Origin: Anoplopoma fimbria
Lineage: Eukaryota; Chordata; Actinopteri; Perciformes; Anoplopomatidae
Assembly: GCF_027596085.1 (NCBI RefSeq)
Contig: NC_072467.1
Location: 9,911,476 to 9,975,475, forward strand
Reading direction: 5' to 3'
DNA: 64,000 bases
In this document: one piece after another, positions 51,561 to 64,000 of the stretch
How the letters are laid out: every line of letters begins with the position of its first letter
Position numbering within the stretch: position 1 is the first letter of the stretch
Made by a program: the position numbers and the translations under genes
Notes under the pieces: model-generated
Databases searched by the model: none
Seen by the model: only the letters and a program-made list of their open reading frames with translations
What the model was told of the DNA's origin: nothing

Positions 51561-52635
51561 TTAAGACAGAAAACAATTGACTTTGTGAAACAGCTTTAAG
51601 TGTGTACATAGTGAGTTGGCAACTGTAGAGGATGTTACAATGGTGACCGTGTAAAAAATGACGGCACATTCTAATCTCCTTGTGATGTCATAGTTCGCAC
51701 AGAACCCAGTAGGCATTCAGTTATTTCTACACTCTTTACATCTTTTGTGAAACAGATTGATTAAGTCACATCGATTGGTAAGAGCTTCACATCTGAAAAT
51801 ATTATATCCTTTTAGATTTATAAATATTGAATTTGCATACAAGGACATATTTTCTGATTATTCAAATGCGTTATCATATTGTCTTTTTTGCTGTCTCAGA
51901 GGATCTGCGCCACTTTTATAAATACACTCAGTTTTATTATGAACTTAGCCGAGCTTTGCACAACACAGGATATAAATACTATGAAATATGTAAGGTATAA
52001 ACCATCCTGACTTATGGATCTCTATATACTGCCTTCATGTTCACAGAATACAACATATAGTAAAATAGCTAGCCACGATGATATAATTAACAAGAATTAA
52101 TGTATTATCATTTTAGTTGACGTCTGTTACATATTTAAATAACAAATAATTTTTGATTAAAACAACATAACTATTTAGTAAAAAAAAGGGATTTTCCCCC
52201 AGTGAGAGAGAATTCAAATTACAAAAAAGTTATAAAATGCAAAAAGTTTTCTCTTTGGCTTCTTTGATAATGGCAGACAAAAAAGGGTTCTGAATGGCTG
52301 TAGTGTTGGTGTCGTGGGCGATGGAGCTGTGTGTCTTATGATGACAACTAGACCGAGTGGTGTAGCAAGATGCTGAGATGCAGTGACCTTGGTGCTGAGG
52401 ATGGGGGAGTGAAGTGGATGGAATTGAGGAGGTGACGAGGAGGTGGACTGAGATTGAAGAGAACCAGACTTGGGCTCTATCTCATACACACTCTGACAGA
52501 CACAGGCAGACACACAAACACATGTCAGTGGTATGGGTGTAAATACAGTACAGCACCTCATGATGTGCATATAAACAAAAGCACACCGACTGTTTTTCTC
52601 TTCTTCGCCCTGCTTCCTTCTTGTTTAAGACACAC

Positions 52636-52759
<124 letters not shown>

Positions 52760-53051
52760 CACTCAAAGAGTCAAAGTTAAACCCGGCTGCATGTGAAGGT
52801 GATCTGCTCCAATAATCAGCTGTTGACCAGATGGAAGAGGCGGTGGGTCCAGATAAGGACATACACACATGGGACCTAAAGGCTCCAAACTATTTATTAG
52901 GGTCTGCTAGGGCAGACACGTTATCAATGGGAGGCTTTCTTCCTATAGAGATAATCAGGTGTAAATAATAGATAATGGGACTAGGACACAAAGTCAGCTA
53001 TTATTAGCTGCAAAGTGACATTGTGTATTTAAAAATCTTTCCAGATCCAAC

Positions 53052-53270
53052 AATGACTACGTTTACATGCACACTCATGTTCCAATATTATTCAGAATAT
53101 GAGGATATTCCGAATTTTATACGGCTCATGTAGACATCATATTCTGAATAAATCCTTATTCTGAATGGAGCACTTTCCAATTAAAACATGTGGGATATGT
53201 CGATATTTTTCTGGATTTAGGAGCTTTATATGGACATGTATACAGCGCATTCCAAATATGCGTCTCATTA
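53052..53270. repeat. Possible partial DNA-transposon-derived repeat ('cgtttacatgcacac' type)
   Basis: The segment 'tgactacgtttacatgcacactcatgttccaatattattcagaatatgaggatattccg' resembles the end of a fish repeat family that starts 'gtttacatgcaca' and is rich in 'ttcggaatat' motifs. The expected inverted end (tgtgcatgtaaac) is not found downstream, so this copy seems partial. Confidence 0.45.
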
Positions 53271-53888
53271 GGTTTTTTTTAACGACATGGGATTCACTGG
53301 CCCCGATGATAAGGATGCGGCTCGGGGTCGCTTTACATTAATCATGGTCTTTACATGGTCTGAATTTGTACATTGACAGTTCAATTTAATGTTTAACCCA
53401 CTGACAATTGAATACAGCCTGCAACATTATGTAATTATTGGGTACATTAGGGCACATATTTTGTAATACCATGGATATAAACAAGCACACACAAACACAC
53501 ACAGGCAGTGTTCATAAAACCTATTGCTCCATTTAATCATGTTACCCAATGCTTGTGATCAATCCCACATGAGAGCCACTATGAGGTCCCATGTAGGCTC
53601 TACACTGTGGATGAGCGAGTTCCTAAATACAATCTGACGTATTTAGACGACAAAGCGTTTTATATAAATGAGACATGAGGTTTAACAACTGCAGATGACA
53701 GATAACACAAAATAAATACTTTTTGTTTGATTAAGTTCAAATTTGTATAAGTTACACGTGAATAAACACGATTTGATTCAGTGTGGCTTATGTTGTAAAT
53801 ATTTAAACAGGCAACACCACTCCACATCTCCTGCTTAGTCACAGTTCTGGGAATGGGCTCTGACTATGAATGGATGACGTGTAATATG

Positions 53889-53918
53889 GATTACACAAAA
53901 AAACAATTTTGTGTAATC
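53889..53918. other. Perfect 12-bp hairpin
   Basis: GATTACACAAAA and TTTTGTGTAATC are separated by a 6-nt loop (aaacaa). It is not followed by a T run on either strand, so it is not a simple terminator-like feature. Role unknown. Confidence 0.6.
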
Positions 53919-54528
53919 TACACGACTGCCACTGACATCACATGCACACAGTGAAAGTTAACTAACAGTTAACAATTTAACATAGATTGGTGAGTGAGCC
54001 CAAGAATCATAAGAAATGTTTTTTTCTGTAAGAAACAGAAGATATCTGTATCTATTGCGTTCTAGTCTCTCACTGGATGTGACACAAACGTACGCACACT
54101 CGCACATACACAACCACAACCACTTATTAATCTTCTTCCTCAGGGCACAATTACCTCATCACCCAGTCAGAGTAATTAGCACAGCAGTGCCTCATTTAAA
54201 GTCATTATTTGGATAAAAGGTCCATTGACCTTCCTCACAACGCAACTTGTTACTTTCTTATGTTCCTCTCTCCCTGTGTGTGTGTGTAGTTACCAACTGG
54301 AGATAATGTCCATGTCAGTTTACTGAGATTGTTTAAACCTGTAGCTTTTTATACAGCTATATTACTGGGAGTGTGGCGATGCAATGCAAGGGCTAACAAG
54401 GCTACTGACTTTGGTGAACAGCAGAGATTAAGCAAAAGGGGTAAATATGAACATTTTTAAGCACTTTCTCAATGGTAAACACATAATACAGAGCAAAAAG
54501 TATCATATTGATTGACACCAACAGCTGA

Positions 54529-54600
54529 AATAATAATAATAATAATGGATTTTATTTATATAGCACACTTTAAAATACAAAGAAATCTCAAGGTGCTGCA
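54529..54600 (-). repeat. LINE 3' tail with (ATT)n
   Basis: On the minus strand the sequence reads 'cagcaccttgagatttctttgtattttaaagtgtgctatataaataaaatcc' followed by ATT repeats. This matches the '-gcgctatataaataaa-' 3' ends of L2/RTE-type fish LINEs as I recognise them. Confidence 0.65.
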
Positions 54601-56302
54601 CAGGGTAAAACAATCACAATAATCAAATATAATAATAAAACGCTAAAGACAAACAAAAAAGTAAAATAGAAATTTAAATAAATGATTTAATTTAATCATA
54701 ATGAACATCAATATGACATATATTCTTTCTTTGTCTTTTAGTATTGCAATGCTTTTTTCGTTTGTTTTTTACATTCTCTACACAGTGGTGATAAAGAAAC
54801 AAGAAGAAGCCATGGAAAATATATAATGACCAAAGAAAAATGCAAACCAGCTGCTCAGATTAAGTTTATATATTTAGCTTTTAATTGAAATCTGTGTAAT
54901 GAACCCAAATTGTTGACAAATCTATGTTAACTACTGTAAAAGTAGACTGCCTGTCAATCTGTTGGTGATACAAAAATCAGGTGGCCATGCTAATGCTTTA
55001 GTTAATTTACTTTAGTTTATCCGACATTCTGCCTCTTTTACCTTTAAATAGGACACATTAAGTAAAGTTTGCTTTTTTGCTTCTTTGTTTAGTGCCAGAA
55101 AATTTCATCCAGTGATAGGGAAAAAAATTGTGACTGACTGTGATATTCATGAAATGCAAACGCATTGCTTGATAAAAGTTTGGATTTGTACATCTTGAAG
55201 TGATTTTATGTTGCTTGAAAAAGGGATGTATAGACTTCATTCTCACACTAGCAAAGGACGGACCGAGGTTTAAGAATCTTATCATATCACTTTCCACAAA
55301 AATACTACAACACAGAATCTCAGTGTATTGACACTGACTGATGTTGCACACTGTCAAAAACAATCTTAACAACAGGGACTGGGCCTGTCTGGGCCTGTTC
55401 ATAAACAGCTTTATAAAACACCTCAGAATCTGATCACACACTGATGGTCAGTAGCTCCCCACTTGTCCCAGACAAGTCTGGACATAATAATAATAATAAT
55501 TACTTTTTCCGTTGGGTGGATGACGGACACCCTGGCTTTCAGTGCTTGTTTTAACAACATCATTGCAGATGGAATAGAATCGGATGTATCTGCCAGCATG
55601 GTCTTACTGTGAGGTTGCATCAGTGTCCACTTGCTTGTTTTAGCAGTTCAGAGTGAAGAGAAGAGATTTGAAGAAAGATTTAAAGGGCTGGGGAGAGAAA
55701 GGGGGAGTAAATAAATGTAGTTTAAGAATGAAAAAAAAGAAAAGGTGGAGCAGAGAAAGAAATGGTTGGCTGCAGAGATATTTCTGCTGCTTCTGCAGTG
55801 AGGAACCTCTCGGGGGGACAAACTGAAATGTTTCCATGTAAGAGTTTATATGACATATTGTCCAATGATTCTTCTCCATGTCAATGCGATACATGAATAC
55901 ATTCATCTGAGGAGCAGTGGCAAGTTGATTAAAGAGCTAAATTCACGATTTCCAACACAAATAAATCTGTGTCACCAATTTAATTATTTCCCTACCCTAA
56001 TATCTACAGAGAAACGACAGTCTGGTAGTTATTTATCACATTCGGACAAACAGTAAAGCAGATTTGCTGCAGGGTTTGCAAATCTATAAAGCTTCAAAAA
56101 GTTATTGCTTGCAAAAATGAAAGTTTCAAACATAAAGTAGTTGAATTATTGTAGGGTATTCAGCAAAATATAGTTCCTTGTGTTAAAAGAGTCATGTTAA
56201 ACTGACTCAGTTAGGATTAATCTAACAGCAATGATAATTAAAAAACTGTTAATCACAGCCCACTTGATAATTATATGAGTTGCTTTTTGAACATCCTGCT
56301 TT

Positions 56303-56404
<102 letters not shown>

Positions 56405-56419
56405 CATGCGTGTGTGTTT

Positions 56420-58559
<2,140 letters not shown>

Positions 58560-59499
58560 CGACACACAGACCTGTCGGGTTTTATGGCGGAGATGGATGG
58601 TGATAGATGCTGTCTGTTTGTCAGGTCGTCTCTCTAGTGCTGGTCTAATGAGGCGACACACTGTCCTGACTGACACAACCAGTTCAGCGGGGTCAAAGAC
58701 AAGTTCAGGATTTCTAACCCACATCCATAAATAACCACAACGTATCGGAGCAGACCCTCAGAGAGAGGCTGAGCCATTTTCTCAATATCAAATTTTTGAT
58801 TAGAGAGCCGAAAGCAAGTTTCTATTCTGTTTCATTTTTTTCTCAATCGGGTTGGTCTGATGAAAAGTATCTCCATCAAATAATTTTCAATAAAACAAGT
58901 AACCCTGTGAAACTAACTCTGCATGTAGACTGAATGTAGATGTTTTGCCTTACTTTGGCTGATTAGTTTTCCCGCCCTTTCAGGTGCAACAAAGCTTACA
59001 GATGAGTGGAAAGAGAGGTCAATCAGGTACTGTCTGAACAAACCCACACAGTCCTGAGCAGATTTCTAATCCAGGGAAACAGTGGGTGTACAGTGGGTAT
59101 GATAGGGCTTCAAAAATCAACTTATTTATTATGAAAAGTTATATCATCGGTGCATTTATGTGCTTGTGGGAAGGTTAGTCATTTGAGATTCGTGAGTAGG
59201 CGGCAAAAATTCATTGAATGCCCAAGCAATAGGGTCAAATATCAGACCCTTACTCATAAATTTCTACAGAAGAAGCTAGGGGCAAAATAAGAAAATTAAA
59301 CAAATGCAGAAAATGACCTGGAAAGTATACTGATATATTAATATACAATGAAGTTTGGAGCACTTCATAGTAGGAAAAAGCTGAGTTTTCGCTAATAACA
59401 TTGAAATGTGTTATGTACGGGTTACACAGCCTTGATATAGCAGTAAACAATCTACCTGAGCAGAGAATTAAGTCACTCTACCTCTGTGTATGATGTAAT

Positions 59500-59870
59500 T
59501 CAAGTTTATCATTGCTTTGTTGACATAGCTGGGCTGGCCGCGCGTGATGATAGTGCATCTAAGCGTGCCCCACTGGCTAGCTCAGGGGGGCCACTATGCA
59601 TTACGCTCATACAGAGGTTACAGCTGATAACGCCGTGCAGTCCGACGTCGTCGTCGTCGCGGAGGCGTAGCACCCAACCTCTGTTTCCCCCTCAGGTAAA
59701 CACTGTTAGCTCTGTCAGCATTTTTGCAGCAGTTTGCACTGTTAGCAGCAAGCCGACGGCTCAGCTGTTGTCATGTTGAAAGCCCTTGAAAGGCAATAGG
59801 AATGCTCCCAATATTGTACATAGCACCGCCAACGATGGCGCTATTCTAATCAGGTATCCCCGTAAACTGA
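59500..59870. repeat. CpG-rich dispersed-repeat-like segment
   Basis: Phrases such as 'ccgacgtcgtcgtcgtcgcggaggcgtagcacccaacc', 'gtaaacactgttagctctgtcagc' and 'caataggaatgctcccaatattgtac...gatggcgctattctaatcagg' match a dispersed repeat I recognise in percomorphs. It is unusually rich in CpG for this window. A 97-codon frame crosses it but has no domain. Confidence 0.45.
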
Positions 59871-60010
59871 GACAGTGAGCCAGCATGTACAATAGGACCC
59901 TGAAACCAAAAGGAATACAGCAATCATTAATTTTGGTTCATGTGTTATATTTTGTAAAATAATCACATATATATAGAGAAAATCAGAAGTAGATAGATAA
60001 TTCATTTCAG

Positions 60011-60110
60011 GACGCAAACACTCCTACTGCAAAATGCATCGAACACTTCAGAGACACACCACGCAAACTATTGAAGCAAAATAATGATCTCCACATATAC
60101 TCCCTCCGAG
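60011..60110 (+). CDS. Speculative exon-like segment (unidentified)
   Basis: This 100-bp segment is preceded by 'ttcatttcag' and followed by 'gag/gtatgt', both good splice-site matches. One frame is open throughout: DANTPTAKCIEHFRDT then PRKLLKQNNDLHIYSLR. I do not recognise the peptide, and no partner exon was identified. A stop-free 100-bp frame between splice-like signals can occur by chance in 64 kb, so this is a weak candidate. Confidence 0.15.
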
Positions 60111-63100
60111 GTATGTTATACCATTTCCATTTTTTAAACATTCTGCCCAAGTAATCCAATATGCTCGACTGCTAATAAAGCAACTCTCGCCTACCTGACT
60201 TCATTTGACTTGCCAATTAAACTGTTATCTGGGGTTTAATTAAACTCTTGACGTTGAGAGTAAGCACAACACTTTTCTGTGTGTTGTAGGATATGCAAAA
60301 TGAAACTGGTTGGGTAGCACAGTGTCTGTCTTTGTGTCCGTGTGTGTGCTTGTTACACCTGATTTGTCTTGCTGCAGTAGTGCTGCCTGAGTGTTGCAGA
60401 TAAGGGTGAGTGGCAGAGTCATCATACTCTGCACTGCACCATTCAGTAATTCAGAGACAAATGCAACATGCATGTATGTAAGTGCAAAAGACTGACAATT
60501 CCAGCCTATTAGACACAGGGAAACACACTCACGGACAGACGAGGCACTCCCTTAAGATGTAGCCCAGATTTTGTCTTCAAATGCAGCCAAAAGTCACAAA
60601 TTAATTTGAGAAAATGCAAAGACCTTCGCCTTAAAAGTGGTACGCTGACTCAAGGTCACAACTCTTTAATACAGTATAAAGGAGTAATGTGGACAGTAGC
60701 GTACTCATCCGAAGAAGCAGCCACAAGACTGGGAAGTAAAATGTTTGGAGCTCGGGTGCAGCCTGGTAGAAGATGAGAGTTGGGAGTGAAAAATAAATTA
60801 TTCAGCTTTCCCTCCCCTTCAAGCTGTCTTTCAGAAATAAAGCACTGAGCCCCAAACCGTAGTTATCTGTCTATTGATCCAGTAGTTTATTTAAAGGGCA
60901 TATTCCAAATCAAATACATTTTTTCCTCAAATGAATATTTAGCTGTATGGCAGCCTAAGTTAGTTATCACTGCTCAGTGCAGAACAGCAGAGAGCTGTGG
61001 CTGTATAGAACAGTTATAGTGTGAATTTATGTGGCAATAAATTGTTTTAACCTGGGTGAATAAAAGCAGAGTGATAGCTCACTTTGCAACATTACAGACA
61101 AACGAATTAGCCACTGAATGAGCACACATCCTTTAAACAATTCCCGTCACGCATGCATTGTCTGCTGCGTCTAACCTCTCCCGAAAAGGTTATCAAGAGC
61201 AAATTGAAATTGCTTTCGCCACTTGAGTGCCAATGGTTTTAAGGATGACTACAGGGTCAACACCAGCTATCAGAGATCCCATCTATTCCTCAGTTTATGG
61301 TCTGGTAGGCTCTCACAAACATGATGTTTTATTGCAATTGTGGCTCTTTGCTAGAGGACTCACAAAGTGGTGAGAGCTGCTATTGTTTGCTGGTTAAATG
61401 CAGTAAATAATGTACTGTAAAAGAAATACACTGCATGCACAGGTTACGAACAAAAAATACCTTAAGAGGTGAGATTAAGCGTTGTAGTAGTTAGGCTTGC
61501 TTTACCCACTCCAACCAGTAGAGGAGGATGTTGTTCCTCTCATTATTTGTTTTAAAATGAACTTCTGGTTGCACCTCAACTCCAAACTTCTATTCAAATT
61601 TTACACTTAAATAATTCATAGAATACTAGATGTAGTTCTGTGAATAAAGAACTAATTTGCCTTCACTCAGTTTCCCCAGTCCTTACATTTTCAACTTTAA
61701 CTTGTTCAAAGATACTCCCCACTTTCATTGCACCTAGCCTGAGGTCACATTTGTCTTTGAACACAATCTCTCCCCTCGGCCCCCTATCAGCCTCCCAATC
61801 CCTGTATCATAAGGCCAGGATTGTTAATGTGGCACCCTGGGGCAGCAACTGGAAGTCACTGCAAAGTCGTAACTCTGAGTCAGCTCAGTGTTATGAGTGA
61901 GACCATTACAAAGACTCTGCAGGTATAAAACACCACGGCTCCAATTTTTAATCTATAAATCAGCAAAACTTTAATTTTCTTTAACTTGGTTCTTTGGATA
62001 ATATTCTTCAGAGATGATAACTTTTACTTTACAGTCAATTTTTTATTCTAACTATTGAATATCTACTCATTTATGGAGTTTTACCTCTATTGGTGGTAAT
62101 GTAAAGAGTTAAATTGTAATGGGCTCTGTCACAAAAACTCCCAAACAGCCTTGTTTTTTGCTGACCTTTCATTCTGTATTTATAGCAACCATCACAGGAT
62201 TAAAGCAGTATAAAGAGCTAAAGTAGAGCATACCAACATTCACAAACACACACGTATACACACACAAAGCAAAAACATTTAATTCACCCAGTCCATATCT
62301 CCTCAGACACATTAATGATAATGAAGGTGACCTCGCTGGAGAATTTAATTACAGTCTAATCATGTTGATTCTCTCTCAGCTTTCACTTAGATGAAAAAGG
62401 AAATGCTTAAAAAATTAAAAACTAATCTGCACTCTCACTTTGTTTGTGCATCCTTTGAAAAGCATTGCAAATTGTATATGGTTCCAGTCAGACTGTGCAA
62501 GTCAAAATGAAATACATACTGGCACAAGAAGAGAATTTGTGTTTGCGTCCTGATAAAATCATTGCTGGCGCTCTGGCATTGCTGACAAGGAAACAGTGAA
62601 TATAAAATACCTCACTGATAAATGAGTAAAACAACATTACAACCCCAACTTGATGCAAAACAACAATTCATTCCCAGGACGTTTGCTTGCTTGTGGACCA
62701 CACTCCTTGCGGTCATGCCAACATGGCACCATCTGCACATTGTGCTCCATTTCTCTGCATACATCAGAAAGGGATCCAGTATTGTTTCCTGGCAACGCTC
62801 GTAAACACCTACACTTTATAAAGGACAGCATTATTTAAACTAACCATGGATGGAAACAAGTATACAAGCAGACCGGCAGGCAAACCCATCGTGAAAACGG
62901 CATAAATGTGATTATCTTAAGCGTATTTAACTTATGTCAAAGCATTTAGGATCACAAAGCCAGCTTTATTTTGCAACAAAAAAAACTTGGTTGAACCCCG
63001 TATGAGTAAAGGTCGCATGCCAGATGTAGTTGGCAGCACATTGAACACCCTTAGGCGATCGTAGGAACAAAATTCCGCAGACATTTATCATTAAAATATG

Positions 63101-63261
63101 GAAAAGCACCTACTACAATACACTCATGGCAAGTAGGGGAAAAGGGACCACTCTCACTCTCTTAATCTCACTTGATCATCAAATTTGTGTTTTTCTTATG
63201 TGTGTGTATGTATCTTAAAGTGAAAAATGAGGTCAGTAAGTAGGGAACAGGTGATGGCAGG
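60111..63261. other. Non-coding stretch without recognised gene
   Basis: No repeats or exons that I can name. The frames present are short and featureless. Confidence 0.5.
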
Positions 63262-63322
63262 CAGACCACCGGATCGGAGAGGTGGTCTGACTGAAGTGTG
63301 CCTGGTATGGCACACTTCAGTC
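63262..63322. other. Two abutting perfect hairpins
   Basis: Hairpin 1 pairs CAGACCACC (63262-63270) with GGTGGTCTG (63281-63289) across a 10-nt loop. Hairpin 2 pairs GACTGAAGTGTGCC (63289-63302) with GGCACACTTCAGTC (63309-63322) across a 6-nt loop. The two share one base. Stems of 9 and 14 bp are shorter than a normal pre-miRNA arm. Purine-rich DNA (gaggaggaggag) follows. Confidence 0.65.
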
Positions 63323-64000
63323 TCATATGTCCCTGCTGAAAGAAGAAGTGAAGGGCAGGAGGAGGAGGAGAAGAGCTGGGAGATAAAACAGCAACAGCAG
63401 GACAGAAAGAAGCAGTGGAGGAAGGTGGGAAAAAAAAGAAAGGAGGCGGGAGATGAGAAAGATAAAGGGCAGAGAAGAGTGCTGGGTGGGTAGCGGAGAA
63501 ATGACAGGAGAGGGAGCTCAGCGTGATAGATCTTCAAAAATAGTTTGCAATCACGCCAACATGCATCTTGGGGGAGAAGAAAAACTACTTTACATATAGA
63601 TGACCCTGAACTGTTGGAAGACTAAGCGTTGGAGGGAGAAGCCAGACAGTTGGAACCAAAGACTGTTCTGATCTATTCTTGTCCGGACCCCACCATCCCC
63701 CGTCCTACCCGAGCGCTGTGAAACCGGACCTCAGGCCCGTTCTTTGGAGAGAGGGGGAGGGGCTTGATGTGAGAGGGTGGTCATGTTGTGGTTTAGTAGC
63801 CGGGGGTCATAATGGACAAACTCATCAATCACTTTGAATCGTGTCTCTGTATCTACGACTGTTTAACGTAGAGGATACACATGGCTAACAGGCAGACTTA
63901 TTGTCCAATGTATTTGCAACATGTGTATAAATACTGGGCAGAGATACATACAAAGCCAATGGAAATCATCCGCAACCGATCCAACACTAGTCGCCAGAAA

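Noticed and set aside
59486..59779. 97-codon frame with a serine/arginine-rich stretch as a gene
   Set aside because: The region matches a dispersed repeat I recognise, the SSSSRRR run comes from a GTC repeat, and no domain is visible.
63289..63322. Possible microRNA precursor (the right arm contains 'tatggcac', like the start of miR-183)
   Set aside because: The stem is only 14 bp with a 6-nt loop, too short for a pre-miRNA, and only the first eight bases resemble miR-183.

Overview
This window looks like chromosomal DNA of a teleost fish, most likely a percomorph. It is AT-rich and gene-poor, with about ten (CA)n/(GT)n arrays of roughly 75-130 bp, several non-LTR retrotransposon 3' ends with short tandem tails, and several dispersed repeats that I recognise from percomorph genomes. 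There is no bacterial-style gene organisation. Almost every open frame longer than 60 codons lies in simple repeat, pyrimidine-rich or AT-rich DNA and is not a gene.

One protein-coding gene is well supported. The last two coding exons of an SLC66A2 (PQLC1)-like PQ-loop membrane protein lie on the minus strand: a 217-nt internal exon at 39025-39241 and the terminal exon at 22208-22382. The two join in frame through a phase-2 GT-AG intron of 16,642 bp. I could not find the upstream exons between 39242 and 64000, so that stretch is probably a large upstream intron or 5' flank. DNA below 22208 is 3' UTR and downstream flank.

The rest is repeat landscape. From 2.9 to 7.3 kb there is a degenerate tandem array built on a 'gacatactatactatgacttttt' theme, interrupted by a different, more GC-rich 0.47-kb segment. 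At 11344-11995 there is a complete-looking 652-bp inverted-repeat element with a 5-bp target duplication (AGCCT). At 28.2-29.6 kb three layers are nested: a LINE 3' end with a TTGAA-type tail, a TTAA-flanked inverted-repeat element inserted at the end of that tail, and an 832-bp hAT-like element with long imperfect inverted arms inside it. A second, uninterrupted copy of the TTAA element lies in opposite orientation at 51023-51560. Fold-back repeats occur at 19.2-19.5 kb and 97 bp upstream of the terminal exon. A LINE fragment at 45.25-45.75 kb keeps a short ORF2 C-terminus remnant. A pair of abutting perfect hairpins occurs at 63262-63322.

I see no evidence of a new multi-gene system. The most worthwhile items are the unassigned 652-bp element, the nested and inverted transposon copies, the AT-rich array and the double hairpin. 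All family assignments rest on recognition by eye, with no database search.
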